Positions 1 through 8,610 are shown, numbered from the stretch's first letter. The stretch: 64,000 nt of DNA from Pseudomonadota bacterium (GCA_021799355.1 JAJZAQ010000010.1:1-64000); one strand, 5' to 3'. Notes: generated by a model not told the origin, from the sequence alone. Numbers and translations: made by a program.

Positions 1-1063
1 TCTCTGCCTCAGTCTCGCTGCGCTCTGTGCGAACGGCATCCCGGCTGGATGGCGAGGAAGGCAAGGCAACACTGTAAATGCGTGACCAGGCATGAGGTTG
101 AAGGGCATGTGACACCCAGGTTCGATCAGCATAACCAAGCAAGACGCCCGGCAATTGCATCGCCCAATGACGACGCACAGCGACCATGCAAGCTGGCAGA
201 GATCGTGGGCGAAAAGGCGATTGAACGTGCCGCCCAAACCATGGAGCAATAAGCGTCCACAACAATTTTTCTTCCTGCGCTGCAGTCTTTGCAGCGTTGA
301 CTGCTGCCTCACGTAACGCGTGGGTAAATGTTGGAGTAGCGCGCCGCGCTCTGGCCCACCGAGCCATCCAGCACAGTGTCAGCAGGTCGGGTCGCCAGCG
401 GCGGAATTCGGCTGCATCCTGTCCTCTGAACCGCAGGCTCATGGCCACACCTGGCCATTGATCTCCATGGAAGGGACTGACGTCTTCTTGCAGTACGCTG
501 CGCAGGATGCCACCCAGCACGTGCGGGTGTAATGCGGCGCCGAAAAGCTGCGCGCTCATCAGCAGGCATCCGAGAATGTCTGCTGCATCCGAGGCTGATT
601 GGCCGGCATACAAAAGTGCGTCCCGCCAGATTCGCACACGGCCAATCAATTCAACCGTATCCTCACGAAAAGGACTCGCAGGGCGTTTGATCACAACAGG
701 AGCCCGAAGAGGAGGGAAGTGTGCTTTGCCAGTGACGCGAAGCCAATCCACGCCGCGCTGCAACAGGCGCAGCATCTGGGCAGCCTCGCGTAGAGGCCGG
801 AACCGGGCGATGACCGCATGCTCCAGTTCACGCATGGTGTGGTCGGTCAGTTGCGCCGACGCAGCGCTTTCGGGATCGACCAGGGCACGGGCTGCAGTCA
901 GATCAGAACGGACTATCCAGGCCCGAAGGGCTTCAAATTTTTCCTTTTGTGGCCCTCTGATCTGCAAATCTTCCAAAGGCCAACTCAAGATCGACGCCGG
1001 AACCGCGTTGCAATCGGCAGGTTCAGGGGTAACGACTGGCGATTGGCTCGAATCCGATTTCAT
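1..1063 (-). CDS. Large protein of unknown function in recombinase cluster (partial, C terminus beyond the left edge)
   Basis: An open frame starts at ATG 1063 (MKSDSSQSPVV...) and runs without a stop to base 1, giving at least 354 residues. It overlaps the 3' end of the upstream tyrosine recombinase gene by 41 bp, which suggests translation from the same message. I see no membrane segment, signal peptide or recognised motif; the visible part is helix-rich with many Trp, Arg and Leu residues (for example the segment WMARWARARRA). Position directly after a recombinase with overlapping reading frames suggests a partner in the same transposition or integration module, as in multi-gene recombinase units such as Tn554 tnpABC. 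That role is inference; the sequence itself does not identify the family. Confidence 0.65.
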   Translation of the reverse strand, partial: MKSDSSQSPVVTPEPADCNAVPASILSWPLEDLQIRGPQKEKFEALRAWIVRSDLTAARALVDPESAASAQLTDHTMRELEHAVIARFRPLREAAQMLRLLQRGVDWLRVTGKAHFPPLRAPVVIKRPASPFREDTVELIGRVRIWRDALLYAGQSASDAADILGCLLMSAQLFGAALHPHVLGGILRSVLQEDVSPFHGDQWPGVAMSLRFRGQDAAEFRRWRPDLLTLCWMARWARARRATPTFTHALREAAVNAAKTAAQEEKLLWTLIAPWFGRHVQSPFRPRSLPACMVAVRRHWAMQLPGVLLGYADRTWVSHALQPHAWSRIYSVALPSSPSSRDAVRTERSETEAE

Positions 1064-3569
1064 TGAGGATGGAAGTCATCAAGGGAGCGATGGCGTCGGC
1101 ATAATCCTGCGGCGACAGACTGGATAGCGGGTGCCACGGTTCCTCGCCAAAAGACCAGTGGCCCATGAAGGCATCGACGATTTCCTGCTCTGCACCCCGG
1201 TCAAGTAGGGCTTCACGCATAAAGTGACGATGCATATTCGCACCGAAATCCAGGAAGGGTTTTTTGTGGATGAGCAAGGTTTGGGGTCGAACTTCCTGGA
1301 TCTGCCAGCTATCGGCGAAAAAACGGCAGGGTGCGGAATCGCCGCGTAGGGTGGGTACGCTGCGATGCATGCGATCCCAGAATTGTCGGTGCAAGTGCAT
1401 GTGCGCCAAGATGTCCGGCGGAACCCAGATCAAGCGCCGTTTATGATCAGAGCCGTCATCTTTGTCGGCCCAGCTTGCAAAACCGGTGATCACGTCCACC
1501 CGATTCGGTGCGAGGTAAGGCGTGCGGATGGCGCGACATCCCGTGGCAAATTCGAACTGCCAGACGGTATAGAGCGTGTAGAGATTGCTGTAGTCGATCA
1601 CGCTGGATTGATCGACGAGGTCCAGGGCGCGGAGTCTTTTCTTGATAGTCTGGATCGCCGTCTTGACTTGGTGAAAACCGGGCATCGGGCGGCCGCGCAA
1701 ATGGCGAAAATCGGTGGCAGTTGAGCCTTGTGCACGTTGCGGCGCCATGGGCCGCTGCATTGCGTATTTCGCCTGCGCCCACAAGGCATCGCAAGCCCGC
1801 TCATAGTGATCGATGACTCGGGCCACCTTCGGCGCGGAATAAAACAGGCGCACGCGCGCCAGGCGGTAATCGTCGGGACCAAGAAAGCTGTTGGTCAGGG
1901 CGATGTCTGCTCCCCGATGGACAAGCGCAAAGAAAAGAGTCTGGCCGATCTTGTGCGCCGTGACGCGCTGACTGGGGTCGACAACCTGCCGAAGAAAATC
2001 TGTCACTAGATCACGGTAAGTGAGAGGCCTTCGGGTAAAGGTCCGCAAGGGTTCTGGCGAGTTGGCAGGGGGCCAATCGAGTGTTTTCAGCCACTTTCTG
2101 ATGCAGAGTATGGAGCCCCACCGAATGGGCAAGCGGAGAAAATCTGTGCGCACTAGATCGTCGGGATGCGACTGACGCTGCTGCCGACGCGCGACTCGGG
2201 CGCGGATGATCCAAGCGGGAGGTTGCGCATTGTTTGGATCGAATTCCAAGACGAGCGGTGCATCTGCCATGCGCGATCGGGGTGTTATCACTTGCAGTCC
2301 TCTTGCGCGATCCAGGTCAGACCCAGTCCACAGCATGGTCTCCAACAGGGCCATGGTCTCTAATGCATCGCGTTGTTCGCCTGTGAGGTCAGCACCGTCA
2401 GGTATTGCCTGCCCTCTTTCGGAAAGCACGAGAAGCAGATTTCCAATCTCCTCGATCCCAAGCCCTTCATATGCCCACGGCAACAGTTGATTTTCCAGGC
2501 GGACATGGCGAATTTGACCCGTGGTCACGGTCGGGTTCGCAGTGTCGTCTTCTTTGTCGAGCCAGGATCCGAGAAAAAGAGTGTCCTCGTCCTGATCCTC
2601 TTCCGGGTCGAGGTCGAGATCAAGCAGAGCGTTTTGTTCCTGCTGGCTTTGCTGCAGATCGCTGACCTGATTGAGGTCGCCCCACAACATATCCGTGTCT
2701 TGTGGGTCAGTCAGTGGCAAGGTGTCCACGAAAATTCCTGGTCCTGCCTCGATGTAGCCGGTCACCAGCGGGTTACCGCCTTTGCCTCCGTGAGAGGACG
2801 ACTTGCGCAGGATCCACTTGCGTTGCCCGGTGGTTTTTTCAAGAAATGTCGTGAGATCGCGCAGGCGTTTAACCACGTCCTGGTTCTCGATCCGGATGAG
2901 ATTGGCTGCTTTGACAAATTCCTCAGTCAAGTCCAGCACGGGCAGCTGTTCAAGCCAGATGCCGAAGTCGCTTTCCCTGCTCCAATCCCGCACAGCCAAG
3001 CTTGCCGGATAGGGACTATTGGGCATGGCGCGAAGCAATTCTTTGCCCTCATACTCTTCATAGATGGCACGAGAACTGAGTTTTTGGGCCGTCTCATTCA
3101 CACAGGCGACCAATAAGTGTGCCTGCAGAAATCGGTAGCGTTGGCGTCGAGCAGGTGACTCGGCGATGTGCCACAGCGCAGTTGCCAATGGGTGTCTGGA
3201 CGCTGCCGAGGTAAGCAGCGGGTTCAAGCCCGATGCGCGTGTCAAGACGATTGCCGCCAAATCTGCCGACAGTGAAGTCAGTTCCGACGCCGAACTGGCA
3301 ACCCATTGCGCAGGCGCCTCCAGGCGCAGCACTGTATCGAGTAGGCCCTCTGGCGCGATCGGCATCCATTGCGTTTTCAGACCCGCAGTGATTGCGCAGA
3401 TGTTTTCGCAAATTCTCGCAAGGCCGATCAGGGTGTCGGGGGCGTTGATGAGCCAAAGAAGATCGCGCAGCGCCTCCTCGTCCTGTTGCGCCTGTCGAGC
3501 AGCGAGCCGCAGGGCCAAGTGCGCGGGGCTGCGATTCGGAGAGACAAAAACGTGGGCTTTACGACTCAT
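1023..3569 (-). CDS. Very large site-specific tyrosine recombinase (integrase-like)
   Basis: The protein is about 848 residues, more than twice the usual size of phage-type integrases. Its C-terminal third carries the full tyrosine recombinase set: Arg I in TGCRAIRTPYL (about residue 679), a Lys in WADKDD (about 703), HFMR giving the HxxR pair (about 782 and 785), GHW (His about 804) and the nucleophile in SPQDYADAI (Tyr about 823). The long N-terminal part has no domain I recognise and contains an acidic stretch (DLDLDPEEDQDEDT). I chose the ATG at 3569, 7 bp after the upstream stop codon; an in-frame TTG at 3617 would add 16 residues. The upstream small gene and downstream large gene are close enough for one operon. 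Catalytic function is well supported; the element it moves is inferred. Confidence 0.8.
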   Translation of the reverse strand: MSRKAHVFVSPNRSPAHLALRLAARQAQQDEEALRDLLWLINAPDTLIGLARICENICAITAGLKTQWMPIAPEGLLDTVLRLEAPAQWVASSASELTSLSADLAAIVLTRASGLNPLLTSAASRHPLATALWHIAESPARRQRYRFLQAHLLVACVNETAQKLSSRAIYEEYEGKELLRAMPNSPYPASLAVRDWSRESDFGIWLEQLPVLDLTEEFVKAANLIRIENQDVVKRLRDLTTFLEKTTGQRKWILRKSSSHGGKGGNPLVTGYIEAGPGIFVDTLPLTDPQDTDMLWGDLNQVSDLQQSQQEQNALLDLDLDPEEDQDEDTLFLGSWLDKEDDTANPTVTTGQIRHVRLENQLLPWAYEGLGIEEIGNLLLVLSERGQAIPDGADLTGEQRDALETMALLETMLWTGSDLDRARGLQVITPRSRMADAPLVLEFDPNNAQPPAWIIRARVARRQQRQSHPDDLVRTDFLRLPIRWGSILCIRKWLKTLDWPPANSPEPLRTFTRRPLTYRDLVTDFLRQVVDPSQRVTAHKIGQTLFFALVHRGADIALTNSFLGPDDYRLARVRLFYSAPKVARVIDHYERACDALWAQAKYAMQRPMAPQRAQGSTATDFRHLRGRPMPGFHQVKTAIQTIKKRLRALDLVDQSSVIDYSNLYTLYTVWQFEFATGCRAIRTPYLAPNRVDVITGFASWADKDDGSDHKRRLIWVPPDILAHMHLHRQFWDRMHRSVPTLRGDSAPCRFFADSWQIQEVRPQTLLIHKKPFLDFGANMHRHFMREALLDRGAEQEIVDAFMGHWSFGEEPWHPLSSLSPQDYADAIAPLMTSILNEIGFEPIASRYP

Positions 3570-3576
3570 CTGCAGC

Positions 3577-4188
3577 TCATTTCGTGTCTGTTGTTTTCTC
3601 CTGTGCCGACGGCTCAACAGGCAATGGTTTGGCTACTGCTCGGGGGCTCGTGAGACGTTGTTCCGTTACGCGGTAAAACTTGGCCAGATGGCGAACGGAC
3701 CAGTCCGGAATGAGATTGACAGCGTCGGCACACTCTCGGACTTTCGTCCACGCGCAGCCGATTGCAACGAGATCCTGCCGACCGTAGCCAGTCAGAGCTG
3801 GTGAGAGAAGCAGTTCGGCCGTCAGCAGTTCTCTGATGTCTGCGGCAGTGAGTCGCCCCTGAGCGACCCAGACAGGTACAGTCGTCTGCGGCCCCATCAT
3901 GCTGGATAAAAACCGGATGGTGCGGATACCGCCGACAACGCGGTAAGTGGGCTCGGTGCTTTCCGAGCGTGTGGGGACGACGCGGATTGGAGCGATGTCG
4001 GCAAGACGCAGCAGCGCGGCGCGTGCGCGATCATCCAAGGGGATTGGCAGGTCGGGGAGCCGTGGTGGCGGTAAACCGATCTCGGTCAGAAAGGCTGTGA
4101 CCGCCGGATGCTCTTCAGCGATCTGCCGCAGCGTCAGAGTGTGCTGAGTCCAGGACATGTCGCGTGCTGCAGAACGATTTGGCGTCAT
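3577..4188 (-). CDS. Small recombinase-operon protein, possibly ParB/sulfiredoxin-fold
   Basis: The product is about 203 residues from ATG 4188 (MTPNRSAARDM...) or 193 from ATG 4158; a TTG farther upstream is less likely. A central segment, LADIAPIRVVP followed by TYRVVGGIRTIRFLSSMMG and TVPVWVAQG, resembles the ParB N-terminal/sulfiredoxin-like pattern in which a strand is followed by a G-x-R loop, a helix and a second strand. The C-terminal part (WSVRHLAKFYRVTEQRL) could be a helix-turn-helix. The gene ends 7 bp before the recombinase start, so it is probably co-transcribed and may act as its DNA-binding accessory factor. The ParB-like assignment is tentative and rests on pattern only. Confidence 0.55.
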   Translation of the reverse strand: MTPNRSAARDMSWTQHTLTLRQIAEEHPAVTAFLTEIGLPPPRLPDLPIPLDDRARAALLRLADIAPIRVVPTRSESTEPTYRVVGGIRTIRFLSSMMGPQTTVPVWVAQGRLTAADIRELLTAELLLSPALTGYGRQDLVAIGCAWTKVRECADAVNLIPDWSVRHLAKFYRVTEQRLTSPRAVAKPLPVEPSAQEKTTDTK

Positions 4189-4310
4189 TGCAGCACGACG
4201 ACAGTCTGGCGCACGATCCCGCCAGAGATTGCTGCACGGACTGTCGCAAAAATGCAACTTCGGCGTGTGTCCTCATTCCTGGGAGGCTGATCTTTCCACG
4301 GCAACGTCCA

Positions 4311-7187
4311 CTAAGCGCTGTCCTCTGCTGTGCCGCGCACGACCCAATCGACTTGGAGTACTTGAACAGCAGGTACCCATGTTTGCGCATCCGACCCGGC
4401 GCGCAGCAGCATGTCCGCATTGGGTACGTAGTGCCCATTCGTCGTGCGCGTCCACAGGCGCCGTGCCGGGCGGTAGTTGCTTTGCACCTCGGCGCGCGCC
4501 AGCACCTGATTGACATGGCTGCGTTTGCGTCGGTGCGCTGGCCAGACTGATTCGGGCAGGTTCAGCAGAACGTCGAGCAGCATGTCGGCAAAAAAGCCGC
4601 GGGCATACTTGTACGGCGGCAGGCTCTTGGGCGTCGCCCGTGATGACAGGGTCTTCAAGCCCGCCAGCATCAGACTGAGAATCCAATACTCCGCCTGTCC
4701 ATGCTCCAGACGCACGAGACGCCCGTCGGTCTGGACGTCCAGGGCCGACGGCGCGATGCGGTCGATCAGTGGTCCCAGAGCACGTTGCGCAAAAGCGGGG
4801 TCATCAATGGCTCGGCTCAGAGCAAACAACCAGGCGTCATGGCCGAATTCGTCGCGGACAGCCGGATCGGCGCCCCGCGCCAGTAACGCATCGACCAGCG
4901 CCAGATTGCCAGCCTTTGCTGCCATCATCAGCACGGTCGCGCCCGTCGGGGTGCGGTGGTCGATGCCATGGACGTCGCATTGGCGGAGCATGTCCTTGAT
5001 TGCGCTGCCCGAATACGGCTGGAGCAGACGTTGGCGGGTGGCCAGCCAGGCGCGCTGGGCAAAATCCGCTTGCCGATCCCACTCAGGAACGCGGATGCGC
5101 GACTCCCGCACGGGATAGACGCCATCGGGGGCAATGCTTCTGGCCTGAGCGAACCCGGCTTCGGTGGCCAGGCGCTCGATCCAGCGGTGTTGACCATGCC
5201 AGAGGGCGTAATCGAGTAGGGCCTGCCGCGGTTTGTTCGACGGCTGACGGCGGTCGAGGGCCTTGGGGAGGAGGTCTTCGATGAACGCACGTGTCCACGG
5301 CGTCCACGGAACCGGCTTGCTGGCCAGGAAGGTGTCGCGGATGGCGCGTGCCTGCTCCTCCTTGCCCTGCAGCGCGAGCTTGCGCGCTTCCATCTCCCAT
5401 TCCTGGCGGGTCGATTCGGTTCGCGCAAGCCCACCGACGGAAGCTTTCTCCTGCAGTCCGAGCAGGCCGAACAAGGGGTGTCGGACATCGGACTCGACCA
5501 GCGTCACCGACTCGACCGCACGGGTGACGGCAACATAGAGCGCGTTGATGTAAAACTTGAACAGTTCGAGCGATTTGTCCGTCTTGTCGCGCGCCCGGGA
5601 CCAGGCCAGTTCCTCCACCTGCAGCGCGTCGGCAGTCACGCCTTCGCACAACTCGGCGTAAGCGCCGCGCTGGCCGCTGACCAGTTGGAACAGGATCACA
5701 TGCGAGTATTCCAGCCCTTTGGCCTCGTGCACCGAAAACACCAGCGGCGTGCGCAGGTGTTCGCGCGCGGCGGCCTTGTCTTCATCACGCAGCACGATGA
5801 CGGCATGGTGCACCGATGCCCGGCTGACGGCGTCGAGATCGCGCAGCACCGCCTCTTTTGCGGGCAGCAGGCGCACCTCGCCGACGCTTGCCGCCGTGCT
5901 ACGCACCAGATGATTGCTCTCCCGGTCGACCGAGCCGAAGCGCGCATGCTTGATGCGCAGCAAGTCATTGGCCAGACGGGTGATGGCCTGCGCGTTGCGG
6001 AAATTGCTCTGCAAGATGCGGATGACCTGTTGCCCAGTCTGATCGGCTCCAACTTCGCGAAACAGGGCGCGCACCGCCGCCCACGAAAAAAAGTTGGGGT
6101 GAACGATCTGATGCGCGTCCCCACAGAGCAAGAACTGCCCTGGCTGTTTGAGGCTGGCGAGAATCAGATCGAGTTGCACCGGGGTGAGATCTTGCACCTC
6201 GTCGACCACCACGCAGTCGAATTGCGGCTGCACCAGGGGGCGCAGGGCATGGGCGACGAGGTTCAGATCGAACAAGCCTTCTTCACCGAGCCATTGGCGA
6301 TACTTGATAAACAACGCATGCGTCGTCGCGCGTAACTCGGGCGGGACCAGCGACTGCCGGATGCCCAGGCTCTGGTACGCGTCCAGATCCAGGGGCCCGG
6401 AGGCTGCTGCGCCAAGCACGCCGCGAAACTCCTCGAACAGGGCGTGGGCGTCAAGTTCTGGTGGCAGGCCGCGCAGCTCGTGGCGGCGCCGCGCCAGCCA
6501 GGCGGCAAAGGCGACGAAAGTCACCTCTCGACCCGAGGGAATGCGCAGGGTGTCGATGTAGTCGCGCAGACTCAGAAACAGCGGCTGCTGCTGCGGATTG
6601 ACAAAGCCATGCGCCTCGAACAGGGCGCGCGCCGACTGGGCCAGATAGGCCGATTGGGTGATATAGGCCACGGCGCCGGCTTGCTCGCGCAAACGACTCA
6701 GGGTCACCGCGGTTTTGCCGGAGCCGGCCGAACCGATGATCAATGCGGGCAGCGTCTGCTGGTGCGCGGCGTCCTGTTCGGGATCGAAGACGATGGGCTT
6801 GTCCAGCAGTTCAAAGCGCTGGCTGTTCGGGCCGACCCAGCGCAAAGCGGGGGCCTGGGCGCTGTCCCGTTCGATGGCAGGTCGATCGGCCACAGCTTGC
6901 GAGTCAATTTTGGCCTCATCGACAACCGCGCCGCGCAGGAACCGGGATTTGTCATAGGCATGGTTGGCGATGATCTCCAGCATCAGACAGACAGTCTCGC
7001 TTCCTGCGCGCAGAAATTGCAGGAGCACACGGTCGGCGTCAGACAACTTGGCACGCCAGTAGGGGCTGGGGTGGAGCTTCTTGATGTGGGCTGAACGCCA
7101 ATCCTCTGCGGCGATGGTTTGACACAGCCGGTTGAGCGCGACTTTGTGGCGGCCCGGATCAAGGCCTTTGTAGGTCAGAACACGCAT
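4311..7187 (-). CDS. UvrD-like SF1 helicase with RelE-like N-terminal region and C-terminal ankyrin repeats
   Basis: The 958-residue protein has Walker A GSAGSGKT at 152-159, Walker B VVVDEVQD at 326-333, motif III GDAHQ at 356-360, motif IV NFRN near 395 and a motif VI-like ALYVAVTRAVESV, so it is a superfamily 1 ATP-dependent helicase of the UvrD/Rep type. Residues about 40-85 (YWRAKLSDADRVLL, then LMLEIIANHAYDKSRFL) look like the strand-and-His end of a RelE/ParE-type fold. Residues about 746-790 (GATVLMMAAKAGNLALVDAL, then ARGADPAVRDEFGHDAW) form ankyrin repeats. ATG 7187 lies at the tRNA-proximal edge of the island and the gene precedes the recombinase module by about 120 bp. Function is probably DNA processing or defence; no closer role can be read from the sequence. 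Confidence 0.85.
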   Translation of the reverse strand: MRVLTYKGLDPGRHKVALNRLCQTIAAEDWRSAHIKKLHPSPYWRAKLSDADRVLLQFLRAGSETVCLMLEIIANHAYDKSRFLRGAVVDEAKIDSQAVADRPAIERDSAQAPALRWVGPNSQRFELLDKPIVFDPEQDAAHQQTLPALIIGSAGSGKTAVTLSRLREQAGAVAYITQSAYLAQSARALFEAHGFVNPQQQPLFLSLRDYIDTLRIPSGREVTFVAFAAWLARRRHELRGLPPELDAHALFEEFRGVLGAAASGPLDLDAYQSLGIRQSLVPPELRATTHALFIKYRQWLGEEGLFDLNLVAHALRPLVQPQFDCVVVDEVQDLTPVQLDLILASLKQPGQFLLCGDAHQIVHPNFFSWAAVRALFREVGADQTGQQVIRILQSNFRNAQAITRLANDLLRIKHARFGSVDRESNHLVRSTAASVGEVRLLPAKEAVLRDLDAVSRASVHHAVIVLRDEDKAAAREHLRTPLVFSVHEAKGLEYSHVILFQLVSGQRGAYAELCEGVTADALQVEELAWSRARDKTDKSLELFKFYINALYVAVTRAVESVTLVESDVRHPLFGLLGLQEKASVGGLARTESTRQEWEMEARKLALQGKEEQARAIRDTFLASKPVPWTPWTRAFIEDLLPKALDRRQPSNKPRQALLDYALWHGQHRWIERLATEAGFAQARSIAPDGVYPVRESRIRVPEWDRQADFAQRAWLATRQRLLQPYSGSAIKDMLRQCDVHGIDHRTPTGATVLMMAAKAGNLALVDALLARGADPAVRDEFGHDAWLFALSRAIDDPAFAQRALGPLIDRIAPSALDVQTDGRLVRLEHGQAEYWILSLMLAGLKTLSSRATPKSLPPYKYARGFFADMLLDVLLNLPESVWPAHRRKRSHVNQVLARAEVQSNYRPARRLWTRTTNGHYVPNADMLLRAGSDAQTWVPAVQVLQVDWVVRGTAEDSA

Positions 7188-7276
7188 GACGCGGATCGTA
7201 GCGAGTCACGCCTTGCGCATCGTGGCCAGCAGACTGGGTTGTTCATGACTCTCTGGATTGGCTTGCCCGTTCCAGA

Positions 7277-7373
7277 TGGGCACGAGGAGCAAACCTCGAA
7301 AGGTGGATCGAATGGGCCAGGGCAAATTCACGGTGGGCACGACGTGGGCACAAGATGGGCACGGTTTGGGCAC
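7277..7373 (+). repeat. TGGGCAC heptamers, four phased at exactly 11 bp
   Basis: TGGGCAC occurs at 7334, 7345, 7356 and 7367, each start 11 bp after the last, with a further copy at 7277. The 11-bp period is about one helical turn, so the copies lie on one face of the DNA, and it is not a multiple of three, so coding sequence is not the cause. They sit in the 354-bp gene-free stretch 7188-7541 between the helicase start and the tRNA-Arg 3' end. Arm-type binding sites for the recombinase, iterons, or an operator controlling the helicase gene are all possible. Nothing else is evident in this gap. Confidence 0.75.
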
Positions 7374-7541
7374 GCGCGGCGAAGCGGTCGCGCAGTTGAG
7401 TATTGCTTTTTTCTGGGCCCGCGAAGGGCAGCTGCCCGCTGTGCAGTCGTGCTGGGGGTGCTTTGCCGGAGTTCGTGTCCAGTCACCGATCTGCAACGAA
7501 GTCGGTCATCAATCTATAAGTGATTGATTTTTCAGATGTAA

Positions 7542-7617
7542 TGGTGCGTCCGGCTGGAATCGAACCAGCGGCCCTCGGCTTCGGAGGCCGATACTCTATC
7601 CACTGAGCTACGGACGC
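7542..7617 (-). tRNA. tRNA-Arg (anticodon CCG)
   Basis: The minus strand reads GCGTCCG at the 5' end, pairing with CGGACGC at the 3' end, followed by an encoded CCA. The D arm contains AGCTCAGTGGATAGAGT, the anticodon stem-loop is TCGGC-CTCCGAA-GCCGA with anticodon CCG, and the T arm has GGTTCGATTCC. All arms are intact, 76 nt with CCA. It marks the border between the accessory region and the core chromosome and is a plausible attachment site. Confidence 0.95.
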
Positions 7618-7683
7618 AAAACAATCTGTGCGGGCAAAAGAGCAGAGGTCATCTTAAATCCCTGCAATCCGATGACCCGTGCT

Positions 7684-7721
7684 TTCGGAGGCCAATACTC
7701 TATCCACTGAGCTACGGGCGC
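7684..7721 (-). pseudogene. Broken 5' half of a second tRNA-Arg gene
   Basis: On the minus strand the 38 nt from GCGCCCG to CTCCGAA match the intact neighbouring tRNA-Arg from its first base through the anticodon loop with only two differences. The match then ends abruptly, and no T arm or 3' acceptor strand follows. The break falls at the anticodon loop, a common crossover point for tRNA-targeting integrases. It lies 66 bp upstream of the intact tRNA in the transcription direction. The likeliest readings are the footprint of an integration event or a decayed tandem duplicate. Confidence 0.8.
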
Positions 7722-7983
7722 ACGGCAACTGCGATGAGCAGCTGAACGCAACATTCTACCCTGTTTCCTGCGGCGAGCCTGCGGCTGGCGAGACGGGTAG
7801 AGCAAATCCTTGACTACATGACGCCAGCGTGGCTCACGGCGGCGGCAAGTGCAATGCAGAGTGATCCAAATCAAATTCAAAACCGGTGCGTGGCGTGCTT
7901 GGGGTTGACCCGGTCGATGAATCATGTGCTGCGCATATCATGTGCGCTGTCGATTTGAACTTCCATTCACTCTCTGCACCACC
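7722..7983. other. Intergenic stretch before the cytochrome gene
   Basis: Together with the tRNA fragment this gap spans 7618-7983. I see no gene in it. ATCATGTGC is repeated directly at 7921 and 7937, and GCGCA (7931-7935) pairs with TGCGC (7943-7947) just upstream of the cytochrome start; these may belong to its promoter region, but no clear -35/-10 pair was found. Confidence 0.4.
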
Positions 7984-8610
7984 ATGAGCGCACCGCACTC
8001 GAATACCCAACCCGTTCCCGCCGACAGCACCGACGTGCCCGATCTGCCGTTTGCGCCGACACTGCGCAAAATCCTGGTCGTCATGGGCATTGGTTTCATC
8101 ATCCCCATCGTGCTGTTGCTGCTCATCGCGTATTACATCGGCAGCAGCAACGAGCCGCCAGCCGGGTCGGATGCGCTGTCGACCGCTGCCGTCGATGCGC
8201 GGGTGGCGCCGGTGGCGTCGGTGGCGGTGGCCGCCAGCAGCCAGGCGGCGGCGCAGCAGAATGCAGCGTCGATGTCCACCGCCGCGGCACCCGCGGCTTC
8301 GGCGGCCGCAGCCCCGGCGGGGGGCGGCAGCGGTGCGGCGGTGCCGGTTGCCGCGGTCAAGGCCGATGGCAAATCGCTGTATGAATCGACCTGTGTGGCT
8401 TGCCACGGTGCCGGCGTCGCCGGTGCGCCGAAGGTGGGTGACAAAGCGGCCTGGGCGCCGATCATCGCGCAGGGCGAGGCGGTGCTGTACGACCGCGCGA
8501 TCCACGGCTACACCGGCAAGCGCGGCGTGATGCCGCCCAAGGGCGGATCGACGGCGAGTGACGATGCGGTCAAGGCCGCAGTCGATTACATGGTGTCCCA
8601 GTCGAAATGA
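7984..8610 (+). CDS. Membrane-anchored c-type cytochrome, cytochrome c5 family
   Basis: The protein is about 208 residues from ATG 7984; an in-frame ATG at 7924 would add 20 residues that look uncharacteristic. A single membrane segment (ILVVMGIGFIIPIVLLLLI) follows a short N terminus, then a long Ala/Pro/Ser-rich linker, then a haem domain with CVACH as the CxxCH haem-attachment site and MPPKGG supplying the probable distal Met ligand. This fits a periplasmic monohaem electron carrier of the cytochrome c5 class tethered to the inner membrane. It is monocistronic and convergent with the DUF2946 gene. The electron partner cannot be deduced. Confidence 0.88.
   Translation: MSAPHSNTQPVPADSTDVPDLPFAPTLRKILVVMGIGFIIPIVLLLLIAYYIGSSNEPPAGSDALSTAAVDARVAPVASVAVAASSQAAAQQNAASMSTAAAPAASAAAAPAGGGSGAAVPVAAVKADGKSLYESTCVACHGAGVAGAPKVGDKAAWAPIIAQGEAVLYDRAIHGYTGKRGVMPPKGGSTASDDAVKAAVDYMVSQSK

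Larger units (their letters stand above)
1..7617. mobile_element. Left portion of a tRNA-Arg-associated accessory island
   Basis: This stretch is visibly less GC-rich than the rest of the window and holds only four minus-strand genes: helicase, small unknown protein, giant tyrosine recombinase and a large unknown protein cut by the window edge. It ends at an intact tRNA-Arg gene, a common integration target, and just inside that tRNA are 11-bp-phased heptamers of the kind recombinases or replication proteins bind. Beyond the tRNA the sequence becomes a normal GC-rich core chromosome. The island reading is inference from composition, gene content and tRNA context; the far boundary is outside the window. 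Confidence 0.6.

Noticed and set aside
507-1127. A 206-codon plus-strand frame
   Set aside because: It is the antisense of the partial minus-strand gene, rich in Ser, Arg and Ala, with no family-like features.
7608-7925. A 105-codon minus-strand frame across the tRNA fragment
   Set aside because: Part of it (PVAQWIEYWPP) is translation of tRNA sequence, a well-known source of false genes.
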